A stretch of 64,000 nucleotides of DNA from Streptomyces sp. R302 (GTDB taxonomy: Bacteria; Actinomycetota; Actinomycetes; Streptomycetales; Streptomycetaceae). Position numbers and translations under genes: made by a program. Below the pieces are notes generated by a model that was given only the letters and a program-made list of their open reading frames with translations, was not told where the DNA came from and ran no database searches. The stretch is from assembly GCF_012927245.1 (NCBI RefSeq), contig NZ_JABBGE010000010.1, positions 186,001 to 250,000 of the forward strand. Reading direction: 5' to 3'. Shown here in pieces: positions 26,814 to 35,574 of the stretch (its first letter is position 1; each line of letters opens with the position of its first letter).

Positions 26814-27518
26814 TCAGGAACGAGAGGGCGGCCGCTCCGCGGCAGCGGACTCCTTGGGCTGCTCGGTGAAGTGCAGCCACGCGCTCAGGGCGGCCTGCAG
26901 ATCGAGCACGGCCGCGCGGTCGAGGTCCTCCCCGGCCGCGCCGACGTGCAGCCGCACGGCCCGGCCCGTCACCGTCCATCCCACGGGGCGTGGTCGGGTC
27001 GGGGTGATCGCGGAGCCGTGGGCGAGGGTACGCAGCATCGCCGTGACGCGCGGCGGCAAGGGCCGTCCACGGGGCGCCGGAGCGATGCCCTCGGGCCGGG
27101 TGGGCAGCCCGAGGAGGGTCCGGAACTCCTTGATGGCCGCTTCGAGGGACCGGGGCGTGGTGGGCGCCGCGTCGGTGAAGGCGTGCACCAACTCCCGGTG
27201 CCGCATCCTGTCCTGAGGAGGATGCTCCTTCACGTCGACCCGTACGACGGCCGGCGGGATCAGGGGACGCGTATACCCCTTCCTCGTGTACGCGGCGTGC
27301 TCGGTGCGCAGTTCGGCGATGCGCCGCGCGAGCGGGTTGTCACCCCGGAGGGCCGGAAGCGTCGCGGCCAGCGCGGGTGACGCCACCGGCGGTGACACGC
27401 GCGGCAGTCTCCCGTAGAGACCGTGGGCCCGGTGCAGGACGCCCGTCTCGGTGACCAGCACCGTCACCTGACGCCCGGTGGTGTCGTTGCCCAGCCGGAA
27501 CCCGACGGTCAGTGTCAT
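26814..27518 (-). CDS. Hypothetical protein, 234 residues
   Basis: I do not recognise a family. The protein starts MTLTVGFRLGNDTTGRQVTVL behind GGAAGGGGACAGCG (ATG at 27518; the frame extends to 27605 without a ribosome site). It has an N-terminal beta-rich stretch, a basic Pro-rich middle (AAYTRKGYTRPLIPP) and a C-terminal segment with VTGRAVRLHVGAAGEDLDRAAVLDLQAALSAWL. There is no signal peptide or membrane helix. It is convergent with the MFS-SGNH operon and stands alone. Confidence 0.7.
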   Translation of the reverse strand: MTLTVGFRLGNDTTGRQVTVLVTETGVLHRAHGLYGRLPRVSPPVASPALAATLPALRGDNPLARRIAELRTEHAAYTRKGYTRPLIPPAVVRVDVKEHPPQDRMRHRELVHAFTDAAPTTPRSLEAAIKEFRTLLGLPTRPEGIAPAPRGRPLPPRVTAMLRTLAHGSAITPTRPRPVGWTVTGRAVRLHVGAAGEDLDRAAVLDLQAALSAWLHFTEQPKESAAAERPPSRS

Positions 27519-27647
27519 CGCTGTCCCCTTCCGCTCCGAGGTCACGCTAGCGAGACTCTCCCTCTCCAGGGGAGCGAACCCCGCATTCCCGCCACGACGG
27601 GACACATTCCCCGACCGACCGACCGGACCGGCCGCCTGAGCGGACGG

Positions 27648-28604
27648 TCAGTGGTTCCAGTAGTCGCTGTCCGGCAGTTCGATCCATAGGTCGGGGGGTC
27701 CGAGCACGGCGCGGGCGTCGGTCGGGCGGAGTCCCGCGAAGGCGCACGCGTAGGCGACGGCCCGGTGGTGGTAGAGGTAGGAGGTCAGTACCTCCTCCGG
27801 GGTGTCGTCCTCGTTCGGCCCGCCGCCCGGGTGCAGGTCCCACCCCTCGACCGTCCCGTCCCGGGCGATGCTGCCCTGGTTGCCGCTCTTGGGGTTGGCG
27901 TACAGGCCGTAGCAGTGGGTGCCGGCGGAGAGCCGGGTCAGTACGCCGGGCATCTGGGGTGCGTAGCCCCACGGCTGGGTCACCACGCAGCCGCCCGGTA
28001 CGGATGTGACGCCGACGAAGTGGAGGCTCTCGTCCATGTCGTACTCCAGCGGGTCCTCCAGGAACTCTTCGATGACGTCGTCCGCCATGGGCGCCCCGTC
28101 GAGACGGCGGACCGCTTCGGACGCGTCGATCCCCGCGACGCAGGCCAGCCCCAGGCCGTCGTAGAAGAACTCGCCGAGCGCCGCGCAGAGACGACGGGCC
28201 TCGTCCGCCGCCGCGCGCTCCCCGGCGCCCAGCCGTACTCCCTCCGGGACCGTGAAGAGCTCCGGCGTCGGCCCCGCCAGGCTCAGCCGCCCCGGTGACC
28301 AGCCGCCGAGGGACGGCCGCCACGGATCGGCCCCGGCGGCGACGAGCGCACGAACGTTCTCCACCTTCCCGGACACGACGGCCTCCCAGAGGGCCGTCAC
28401 CCCGCCCTCCAGCGCGTCCACGTCCGCCACGCGCCCGGCCAGCTCCGCCACGACCTCGGGAGACCCGAACAGCGCGGCGCGGTGCAGCGGCCTTCCCCCG
28501 GTCCACCTCTCCGGATCGGCACCCCCGTCGAGCCGTCTGCGGATGTCCTCATGGTCGCTCCAGTCCCACCCCATGCCGGTCCACCCGTGTTCCACCGCAG
28601 TCAC
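27648..28604 (-). CDS. Ankyrin-repeat protein
   Basis: This 318-residue protein begins with ankyrin-type repeats (RPLHRAALFGSPEVVAELAG, GVTALWEAVVSGKVENVRALVAAGADPW) in its first ~110 residues, followed by an uncharacterised domain containing YDMDESLHFVGVTSVPGGCVVTQPWGY and HCYGLYANPKSGNQG. Streptomycetes have several such proteins, and the C-terminal domain resembles a group annotated only as hypothetical. I chose the GTG at 28604 behind GGGAG. No export signal. Function unknown; ankyrin repeats suggest a protein partner. Confidence 0.78.
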   Translation of the reverse strand: MTAVEHGWTGMGWDWSDHEDIRRRLDGGADPERWTGGRPLHRAALFGSPEVVAELAGRVADVDALEGGVTALWEAVVSGKVENVRALVAAGADPWRPSLGGWSPGRLSLAGPTPELFTVPEGVRLGAGERAAADEARRLCAALGEFFYDGLGLACVAGIDASEAVRRLDGAPMADDVIEEFLEDPLEYDMDESLHFVGVTSVPGGCVVTQPWGYAPQMPGVLTRLSAGTHCYGLYANPKSGNQGSIARDGTVEGWDLHPGGGPNEDDTPEEVLTSYLYHHRAVAYACAFAGLRPTDARAVLGPPDLWIELPDSDYWNH

Positions 28605-28725
28605 CGAACTCCCGCCCCCGCCTCTCGACCCGACGTCCTCACCTCTCCACGCTCGCACACGGCTCTGACAACGGGTGCCGGCACGGCAGCTGGCCCCCGC
28701 CGCACAGCGGCAGGGGCCCCGGACC

Positions 28726-29451
28726 CTACTTCAGGTGGCGGTCCAGGAAGCGGCAGCCGTCCTCCAGTTCGAACCACGGCGTGCCGGTGTGCCCGCCGAG
28801 GTTGGCGTGGAGCGTCTTCTCCTCGCTGCCGAAGGCGTCGAAGAGGTCGAGTGCCCGCTGACGGGGGTTGCCCTCGTCGTCCCACTGGAGCAGGAACAAC
28901 AGCGGGATGGTCACCTGCCGTGCCTCCTCGCGCTGAGCGCGGGGCACATAGCCTCCGGCGAAGAATCCGGCGGCCGCGATGCGCGGCTCGACGACCGCGA
29001 GCCGGATGCCGAGCGCGGTCCAGCCGCCGGAGTACCCGACGGGGCCGCCGACCTCGGGCAGCGCGAGGGCCGCGTCCAGCGTGGTCAGCCAGTCCGGGAC
29101 GGCGTTCTCGACCATCGGCCCGATGAAGGACTCGAAGATCTCGTCGACCGGTTCACCCGCCCGCATCGCGCGGCCGAGCTCGGCGCGGGCCTCTTCGGCG
29201 GCGGCGGAACGGGGCCGGTCGCCGCACCCGGCGGCGTCGATGGTGACCACCGCGTAGCCGCGCGCCGCCGTGTGGCGGGCCCTGGCCACAAGCCGGGGAT
29301 CCGCCTGGGGGAGACCGTTGTTGTGGGCCATGAGGATCAGCGGGGCCGGTGTGGTGGACGGAGGCGTCCACAGGGTGCCGGGGATCTCGCCGCGAGTGAA
29401 TGCGCGTTCGAGGACGCCGTCGTCGAGGTGCTGTTCGGAAGTGAAGTGCAC
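28726..29451 (-). CDS. Dienelactone hydrolase-like alpha/beta hydrolase
   Basis: This 241-residue enzyme has the alpha/beta hydrolase core: LILMAHNNGL (oxyanion strand), the nucleophile elbow VGYSGGWTALG and a terminal GGHTGTPWFE carrying the catalytic His. The acidic member is likely in LQWDDEG. Ser replaces the Cys of true dienelactone hydrolases, so it is an esterase-like relative. The start is GTG at 29451 behind GAAAGGCACG. It is cytoplasmic with no clear operon partner; the upstream gap contains a simple repeat. Confidence 0.85.
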   Translation of the reverse strand: MHFTSEQHLDDGVLERAFTRGEIPGTLWTPPSTTPAPLILMAHNNGLPQADPRLVARARHTAARGYAVVTIDAAGCGDRPRSAAAEEARAELGRAMRAGEPVDEIFESFIGPMVENAVPDWLTTLDAALALPEVGGPVGYSGGWTALGIRLAVVEPRIAAAGFFAGGYVPRAQREEARQVTIPLLFLLQWDDEGNPRQRALDLFDAFGSEEKTLHANLGGHTGTPWFELEDGCRFLDRHLK

Positions 29452-29634
29452 GGTCGTGCCTTTCGGGAGTGCTCTGGAACGGCGCTCCCGGACGACGACC
29501 TATCGCCCGACCGTGACTCCGGAGGGGAGCACCCATGTCGATACTGTGTTCACGGGTACCACCTCCTCGTTCTCTCGCACGGCCGGGCGGAAAACTAGCA
29601 AGGCCCACCCACCGCCGCCAAACGGTTTTCGCAC

Positions 29635-29708
29635 CAGGCCAGGCCAGGCCAGGCCTGGCCAGGCAGGCAGGGAAGGCAGGGCAGGCCAAGGCAGGCCAGG
29701 GCAGGGGC
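29635..29708. repeat. GGCCA/GGCA simple-sequence tract
   Basis: The 365-base gap between the hydrolase and the PASTA-like gene holds no gene I can support. Its centre is a run of GGCCA pentamers decaying into GGCAG/GGCAA tetra- and pentamers, typical of slippage. The remainder shows no clear promoter. Confidence 0.8.
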
Positions 29709-29816
29709 CCGGACGGGGGCCGCTCCGGGCGAGAGCTAGCATCCGGTACGTCCGGAGGGGGGCGCCGTACGAGCCTCCCCCGGCCGTCCGTCGTACCTCC
29801 GAGCACGGGGAAGCTT

Positions 29817-31139
29817 GTGTCCGATCCGCTGGCCGACGACCCGCGCACCATCGAGGTCGCGCCGGGCGAAGTCTCCCTCTCCGACGGCCACAAGCAGGCG
29901 CTGCTGCGGGAGCTCAAGGCGGGGGAGGCCGTGCGGGCCGTCTATCACGACGGCTGGGGCTACGCCGTGCTCACCGGGAAGGGGCTGGTCCTCCTCCGGA
30001 ACCTCCTGGCGCCCAAGGCCACGCGGGTGGCCCGGCCGTTGCGGATCCTGCGGCGCTCCTACGGCATGTTCGACGCCGTCGAGATCCTGGTGGCCGGGAA
30101 GCCCCACAAGCTGCACGGCTCGAAGCTCGACCCGAAGGGGAAGCTCCTGGAAGCGGCGGGGGAGCTCCTGCCCCCGGACTCGGCGCTGCGGCCCGGCGGG
30201 GGGAGGCGGACCGCCACGTGGGTGCGGCGGCACCCGGTGTCGATGGCCGTCGCGGCCGCCTCGATGCTGGTCGCCGGGGTGAACGGTGCCGGGCAGACCG
30301 ACGCCGTGGCGCGCGGCGGGACGGACCACGCGCCGACCGTGCCCGACCTCCGGGGTGCCTCCCTGACCACGGCCGCCGGGGAGGCGCGCCGTGCGTCGTG
30401 GCGGGTGGCCGCCGCCGACGCGTCGTCCGCGTTGCGTACGGTGACGGCGTATCGGGCCGGCTGGCGCGTCTGCTTCCAGAACCCCTCTCCCGGCGAGCGG
30501 ACCGGCCATTACGGCAGGACGCTGACGCTCTACGCGGTTCCCGAGACGGAACCGTGCCCGTCCCGACTGGACGGCACCCGGCGCGTGGTGATGCCGGACC
30601 TGGTCGGCGAGCGGCACGACGCCGCGTGGCGGGAGCTCGCCCCCCTCGGCCTCGACAGTGTCACGCGCTTCCACGCGCACACCGGGCAGCGTCTGGACGA
30701 GCGGCGTACGAGCCTGGCGGACTGGCGGGTCTGCCGGCAGCAGCCGGAGGCGGGCATCGAGGTGCCCGTCACCACGCGGGTCGACCTGTGGCTCACCCCC
30801 GAGGGCGCCTCCTGCACCGAGCCCAGCCCGACCCCGAAGCCGACTCCGAAACCGAAGCCGAAACCCAAGCCGAAACCCGAGCCGAAGTCGAAGCCGAACC
30901 CCGAGCCCGAGCCTGAGCCTGAGCCGAAGCCCCAGCCCAAGACGAACCCGAGCCCGAAGTCGACGCCGAAGCCGAGGTCCGAGTCCGGCTCCGGCACGGG
31001 CTCCGGCACCGCCTCTGGGGTCGGTTTCGGCCAGTTCTGCTCTCCCGTGGGTGCCACCGCCACGACCTCCGACGGGCGTCCGGCGAAGTGCTTCATGGGC
31101 AAGGACGGCGCCGCCCGCTGGGGATACCGCTCCGGCTGA
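29817..31139 (+). CDS. Membrane-anchored PASTA-like protein with a long Pro-Lys/Glu stalk
   Basis: This 440-residue protein starts with a cytoplasmic bPH2-like/SHOCT-type domain (residues ~1-130), then one membrane helix (HPVSMAVAAASMLVAGVNG). Two PASTA-like repeats follow outside: PTVPDLRGASLTTAAGEARR and VVMPDLVGERHDAAWRELAP each start with the P-D-L-x-G signature. After these come ~60 residues of Pro-Lys and Pro-Glu repeats and a short C-terminal domain (FGQFCSPVGATATTSDGRPA) with two cysteines seen in excalibur-like or secreted actinobacterial tails. PASTA modules often bind peptidoglycan. The GTG start follows GGGGAAGCTT. Confidence 0.8.
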   Translation: MSDPLADDPRTIEVAPGEVSLSDGHKQALLRELKAGEAVRAVYHDGWGYAVLTGKGLVLLRNLLAPKATRVARPLRILRRSYGMFDAVEILVAGKPHKLHGSKLDPKGKLLEAAGELLPPDSALRPGGGRRTATWVRRHPVSMAVAAASMLVAGVNGAGQTDAVARGGTDHAPTVPDLRGASLTTAAGEARRASWRVAAADASSALRTVTAYRAGWRVCFQNPSPGERTGHYGRTLTLYAVPETEPCPSRLDGTRRVVMPDLVGERHDAAWRELAPLGLDSVTRFHAHTGQRLDERRTSLADWRVCRQQPEAGIEVPVTTRVDLWLTPEGASCTEPSPTPKPTPKPKPKPKPKPEPKSKPNPEPEPEPEPKPQPKTNPSPKSTPKPRSESGSGTGSGTASGVGFGQFCSPVGATATTSDGRPAKCFMGKDGAARWGYRSG

Positions 31140-31287
31140 CCGCTCCGGCGGCATTTCCGCAGGTCAATACGGTGTCGTCCGGGAGCAGGACGACGCCGCA
31201 CGAAAAGCTGCCTCCTGCACGTATTCTCGTTTCCGTCGGGCCGTCACGGCGCGCCGTTCCTTTTGCGCCAAGTCTCAAAACGATCGC

Positions 31288-31316
31288 TTGCACGCCCCGT
31301 ATGCCGAAGCTACGCT
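31288..31316 (+). promoter_or_regulatory. Sigma70-type promoter ahead of the decayed ATP-grasp cluster
   Basis: TTGCAC (31288-31293) and TACGCT (31311-31316) are separated by exactly 17 bases, a good match to the major vegetative promoter of streptomycetes. It lies in a locally less GC-rich 370-base gap and faces the gene cluster that ends in the terminator at 35338. Confidence 0.6.
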
Positions 31317-31335
31317 CTGGCGGCGGAAGGGGAGA

Positions 31336-31359
31336 ATGGGTATGGGGGAATTCAAATGA
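31336..31359 (+). other. 7-codon ORF with strong ribosome site
   Basis: GGAAGGGGAG stands right before ATG at 31336, and the frame closes after MGMGEFK. It begins about 13 bases after the expected transcription start of the promoter at 31288. It may be the stump of a lost gene, a leader peptide, or nothing. A second short frame (MNSARVTGPMTCEDAE, 31420-31470) lacks a ribosome site. Confidence 0.25.
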
Positions 31360-31511
31360 GGCGCAGCTAGAGACCTGTCGATTGGATCGCTGCAGCCGCG
31401 TCCCGTCGCCCCCTCGGCAATGAATTCCGCACGCGTCACTGGCCCGATGACGTGCGAAGACGCCGAGTGAATCCCCAGCATTGCTCAATCCATGGAAGAT
31501 CGGGAAGATCT

Positions 31512-32100
31512 GTGCAGTCCAAGGAATGCGTACTCCTGCTCGGGGCCGACCAGTATCTCCGGGAACGGGCCTTATCGGGAGCGAAGCAGATCACCGATCT
31601 TCCTGTGTGGGCGGCTGCGGAAGATGCCGTACGCAAGCGGAGCCGCACGTTCGACAACATGGTGTCGGCCGCGCTGAACGACTGGACGGTGGACTCCGCG
31701 AACGCCGTCCGCAACGAGCACGCCATGGAGCGGGCCCTCCTGGACGCGGGCGTGCGGAGGCCTCGCCACCCTCCTCGTGCAGTCCGAGGAGGAGCTGCTC
31801 GAAGCCCTCGACGCCATCGGGCTGCCCGTCGTCATCAAGCCGTACGACTTCGGGGGCAGCGTCGGAGTCGTCCTGGCCACCACCCGCGAGGTGGCCGCCC
31901 GGGCGGGCGGCGACGGCATCATGGACCAGGGCGAGCGCGCGTACGCGCTCAACCCCTATCGGGTGCACATCGGTTCGTACTTCGGTGTCGACCTCTGCGA
32001 CCTCTCCCGGTGCGCCAAGAACTGGAACAACAGGGAGGGGCTCGTCGAACTGGGCAGGGACCCGCTCTTCGACGAGGAGGCCTCGCTCCCGGTCCACTGA
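31512..32100 (+). pseudogene. Broken ATP-grasp ligase gene
   Basis: From the GTG at 31512 (behind GGGAAGATCT) the frame gives a pre-ATP-grasp region (CVLLLGADQYLRERALSGAK ... NAVRNEHAMERALLDAGV). Near 31755 the frame shifts by one base and continues as LVQSEEELLEALDAIGLPVVIKP, a clear ATP-grasp lid/lysine strand, then GGSVGVVLATTREVAA. After that the sequence (residues to a stop at 32100) no longer resembles ATP-grasp and I cannot assign it. The catalytic C-terminal half is missing. It contains a TTA codon. The enzyme class would have joined a carboxylate to an amine; it is surely inactive now. Confidence 0.7.
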
Positions 32101-32885
32101 ACTGGCGCATCGCGTCGGCGCAGGGCGGTGGATACGACGTCCTCGCCGTCTCCACCGCCCTCTCCTTCGTGCCCGCCGTCTTCGTCCCGTCGCTGATCCG
32201 CTTCGTGCCGATCGCCGGCGGGGCCAGGACGACCGCCGCGGGACTCGTCGGCGTCGCGCTGACCCTCCTGGTGATCGCGGCGGGCTACACCCACGTCCAG
32301 GTCGTCGTCGCCCTGAACCTCGTCCTGTGGATCTTCTTCTTCCACCTCGAATCGGCCTGGGAGGTCTGGTTCAACGACGAGGCGTCCGGGCTCGACGGTG
32401 ACGCCCTGCGCCGTTTCAGCTACCTTCTCGCCTTCATATTCGTCTGGCCCATCCTGGGTACGTTCAACCTCATGCTGCCCCTGGAGGTCCTGGCCAATGG
32501 CGGGAGCATGCTCACCGTCGGAATCCTGGACATGCTCCTCGGTATCGGAATGGCCGTGGCGGGAACGTTCTGGCTCTTCTTCCCGGCCTTCGGAGTACCG
32601 CACTCCATCGCCATCTTCCTCCTCGGATGCGCCTTCGGATCCCTGCGGGTGATCCTGCGCTCGGAAGCGGCGTCGAATTCCACGCCGCAGCAGGTCGGGG
32701 CGATCGTGGCCCACGCGAACGCCTACTCGCTCCTCCTGCTGTCCGCCGTCCTGGCAGGCGGAAGGTACTTCTCCGGCCAGATCTGGCCGGCCCCGTTCGC
32801 CCTGACGCTGTTGCTCGTTCTCTCATTTCACCGAATCCACGCGGTCCAAGGCCGTCGACCCATTCCGAGTGAGGTGTCCGAATGA
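32097..32885 (+). pseudogene. Truncated multi-pass membrane protein (transporter remnant)
   Basis: About 260 codons encode roughly eight hydrophobic helices (STALSFVPAVFVPSLIRF, VGVALTLLVIAAG, FSYLLAFIFVWPILGTFNL, and so on) resembling part of an MFS-type transporter. No start codon or ribosome site exists at its 5' end, which overlaps the end of the ATP-grasp remnant, and the N-terminal helices seem to be absent. The 3' end is intact and overlaps the next gene by ATGA, so translation of that gene may have depended on it. It was probably the exporter of the cluster product. Confidence 0.6.
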
Positions 32886-34213
32886 CAGTGATCGACGATT
32901 CCCGAGGCGTTCCGCATCTTGTGGAACAGCCGGCGGACATGGACGTCGTCGAGAAGGCGATCGTCCAACTGGTCTCCATGAGACTGGACCACGAACGTTG
33001 TCGCCGCCACGCGCGGTCCACGCCGCCCCTGGCGCTCATGCTCGCCGTCGACCTGCTGTGTTCCATGGAGCGCCCCGCGGCCGTGGAGGCCGCGAAGATC
33101 TGCGACTCCCTCAGGGAGACCGCCCCGGCCGAACCTCGGACCCGGGCCATGCTCTCCGCCGTCGCCTCCTGGGCGGCCGGCGACCTGGTGGCCGCCCGCA
33201 ACGGCTTCCAGACCCTCGTCGACACGTACCCCGGGGACGCCGTCTCGGTCTACGCGGCGCACATGCTCGACTTCTACCTCGGCGACGCGCCGCACATGCT
33301 GGCCTCGATCGAGGGCGCCGTCGGACGGTTCACGGACGACGACCCCGTCAGCGGCTACCTGCACGGCCTCCACGCCTTCGCCCTGGAGGAGAACGGCCTC
33401 ATCACGGCGGCCATGGAGCGCTGCGGAGTCGCCCTCGAAGCGCACTCCGACGACATCTACGCCATGCACGCCCTGGTGCACTGCCTGTACGAGACGGGCC
33501 GTCACGAAGAGGGCGCCCGCTACATCCAGGACTACATGCGCGGCAGGGACGCCTCGACCCCCATGCGCATCCACGTCTGGTGGCACTACGCCCTCTTCGA
33601 GCTGTACGCGGACCGGGTCCAGGACGTACTGGCCTGCTACCGCATCGGCATCCGCCGCAAGACGTCGGCACGCTCGGCCGAGGACCTCGACGCCGTGACG
33701 CTGCTCTGGCGGCTCGGGCTCGTCCGGCCGTCGCTCGACCTCTCCGCGTACTGGCAGTCGCTCTACGAGGACTGGAAGCCGTACACGGAAGAGAACTGGT
33801 ACCTCTTCAACGACTTCCACGCCTACCTCACCTACTGCCGGCTCGGCGACCACGAGCGCGCGGACGCCCTCCTCGAAGCGGTCCTGTCGCGGCCCGAGAA
33901 GGTGTCCGAGGAGATGGTCGACATCTTCCTCGGCTTCCGCTCCTTCACCACCGGCGACTACGCCGACGCGGCGGCCCGGCTGGCCCGCTCCTTCCGTCAC
34001 TCGGCTGCGATGGGCGGCAGCAACGCCCAGCGCGACGTCATCGAGATGACCGGCATCGAGGCCGCCCTGCGCTCCCGGAACTACGAGCTCGCGCGCCACC
34101 TGCGCGACTCCGGCCGGATCTTCCGGCACCAAGGCCCCGTCATCCGGCGCTACGAAGAGCGCCTGGCGGAACTGCGCACATCCGAGAACCATTCACAGGG
34201 GGTACTGAAGTGA
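32882..34213 (+). CDS. TTC38-like tetratricopeptide protein
   Basis: This 443-residue soluble protein is built of helical repeats. The segment HSDDIYAMHALVHCLYETGRHEEG followed by MRIHVWWHYALFELYADRVQDVLACY matches the pattern of the tetratricopeptide repeat protein 38 family (HA.xH.xExxGR..EG and H..WH.AL..L). Bacterial members are uncharacterised and several occur beside secondary-metabolite genes. The reading frame is undamaged. The start overlaps the end of the transporter remnant (ATGA) and its end overlaps the methyltransferase (GTGA), so all were once one operon. Confidence 0.82.
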   Translation: MTVIDDSRGVPHLVEQPADMDVVEKAIVQLVSMRLDHERCRRHARSTPPLALMLAVDLLCSMERPAAVEAAKICDSLRETAPAEPRTRAMLSAVASWAAGDLVAARNGFQTLVDTYPGDAVSVYAAHMLDFYLGDAPHMLASIEGAVGRFTDDDPVSGYLHGLHAFALEENGLITAAMERCGVALEAHSDDIYAMHALVHCLYETGRHEEGARYIQDYMRGRDASTPMRIHVWWHYALFELYADRVQDVLACYRIGIRRKTSARSAEDLDAVTLLWRLGLVRPSLDLSAYWQSLYEDWKPYTEENWYLFNDFHAYLTYCRLGDHERADALLEAVLSRPEKVSEEMVDIFLGFRSFTTGDYADAAARLARSFRHSAAMGGSNAQRDVIEMTGIEAALRSRNYELARHLRDSGRIFRHQGPVIRRYEERLAELRTSENHSQGVLK

Positions 34214-35322
34214 GCCTTTACCAGGCGATAGCCGACGAGGTCGCGCCCGAGGGCATGCAGCTGACCGACATCCGGCTCCAGGACCGCAAGACCGTGTGGC
34301 AGCTGGACGGCACCGCCGGCTTCGTCGTCAAGGTGACCCAGGGACGTGCGGCGATCTTCACGTGCGAGAAGGCCGCCGCGATCACCCTGGAGTCGCTGAA
34401 GGAGAGTTGCGCTCCCTTCGGGGTCGGCGAACCGGTCGAGTGCGACGAGTCGCAGTACCTGCTGGCGATCGGGCTGGTCGACGACACGGCGCTGATGGCC
34501 CTCGGCGGGGAGGCGGACGTCACGGCCTCGCCCGTCGAGTTCTCGCCCACCAGCGACGACGTACGGAACATCGTCGGCTCGATCGACGACTACTACTTCG
34601 GCTACGAGGACCGCTACCGGACCGTGTACGAGAACGGCGCCGAGCTGTGGGAGTCGGAGGAGCCGAACGCCTCGCTCCTCCAGCTGATGCAGGAGCGTCC
34701 GGAGCTCTTCTCCCGGAAGATCATCGACCTCGGCTGCGGCGAGGGCCGCGACTCCCTGTACCTCCTGTCCCAGGGACACGACGTCGTCTCGGTCGACGTG
34801 TCGCACTCGGCCCTCTCCCGTGCGCGCGAGCGGGCCACGGCCGCGAACCTGGACGCCTCCGGGTTCATGGAGCGCGACATCATCTACCTCCGCGGCTTCG
34901 AGGCGGGCAGCTTCGACCTGGCCATGAACATGGGCTGCCTCCACATGCTCGTCGACGACACGCAGCGCGCCGGCCACATCTCCCGCGTCTTCGACATCCT
35001 CCGCCCGGGCGGCCACTTCGTCGTGGACCACTGCGCGAGCGAGTGGGGCAAGGGCTTCTTCTCCATCCCGGACTACGACGAGATCGCCGCCGACCTCGTC
35101 CCCGGCCGCGTCATCCCCCGGAAGATCCGCGTCGCGGACGGCGAGAAGAACATCGGCCTGGAGGTCCTGCCCTACGCGGAGCGGGAGGGCGACGCCCTCG
35201 TCGAGGAGATCAGGCACCACGGCTTCACCCTGGTGAGCAGCACCCACACCGACACCGAAGCCTTCGGCGCGTCGACCCTCCTCCTCTTCCAGAAGCCGGA
35301 ATCCACGACCCCGGCCTCCTGA
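34210..35322 (+). CDS. SAM-dependent methyltransferase with an N-terminal extension
   Basis: This 370-residue protein has a class I methyltransferase domain from about residue 165: KIIDLGCGEGRDSLYLLSQG (motif I, Asp173), VSVDVSHSALSRA (acidic loop), FDLAMNMGCLHML (motif IV-like) and LRPGGHFVVDH (motif VI), resembling the TehB/Methyltransf_25 group. The first ~150 residues (LYQAIADEVAPEG, DRKTVWQLDGTAGFVVKVT) resemble the N-lobe strands of aminoglycoside-phosphotransferase-like kinases, but no catalytic loop follows. The GTG start overlaps the upstream stop. A strong terminator follows. It is likely a tailoring or self-resistance enzyme of the cluster. Confidence 0.85.
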   Translation: MSLYQAIADEVAPEGMQLTDIRLQDRKTVWQLDGTAGFVVKVTQGRAAIFTCEKAAAITLESLKESCAPFGVGEPVECDESQYLLAIGLVDDTALMALGGEADVTASPVEFSPTSDDVRNIVGSIDDYYFGYEDRYRTVYENGAELWESEEPNASLLQLMQERPELFSRKIIDLGCGEGRDSLYLLSQGHDVVSVDVSHSALSRARERATAANLDASGFMERDIIYLRGFEAGSFDLAMNMGCLHMLVDDTQRAGHISRVFDILRPGGHFVVDHCASEWGKGFFSIPDYDEIAADLVPGRVIPRKIRVADGEKNIGLEVLPYAEREGDALVEEIRHHGFTLVSSTHTDTEAFGASTLLLFQKPESTTPAS

Positions 35323-35337
35323 CCCTCACACCCGTCC

Positions 35338-35377
35338 GTGCGGCGGCGCCCCGGATCCTCCCGGGGCGCCGCCGCAC
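35338..35377 (+). terminator. Strong terminator closing the TTC38-methyltransferase operon
   Basis: A perfect 17-bp stem, GTGCGGCGGCGCCCCGG (35338-35354) and its complement (35361-35377), surrounds a 6-base ATCCTC loop 15 bases after the methyltransferase stop codon. There is no T-run. Confidence 0.85.
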
Positions 35378-35574
35378 GTGCGCTTGAGCCCTTCCTCCCG
35401 AGTCAGTTCCTAGCGCACGCGTGCCCGGGTGTCAGTCCGTAATCTTCCGGGTCCCGGTCCGCCGGGGGCGTTGCTAGCTTCCGGACCGTTCGACCGTTCG
35501 ACCGTACGGTCCGGGGGTGCGGGGCGGGAGCCCCGGTGCCTTCCGGGCCCCATGTTCTCGACCCGGAGGTCACG

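Noticed and set aside
31336-31470. Microcin C-like or graspetide precursor genes
   Set aside because: The 7- and 16-codon frames have no core-peptide features, the 16-codon frame lacks a ribosome site, and the matching modifying enzyme is only an ATP-grasp remnant. I keep the first only as a low-confidence feature.
35440-35500. A third SARP-type promoter ahead of the Tat-exported esterase
   Set aside because: CAGTCCG-TAAT-CTTCCGG vaguely resembles the heptamer pair, but the distance to the TAGCTT -10 is about 24 bases instead of 7 and the heptamers do not match each other.
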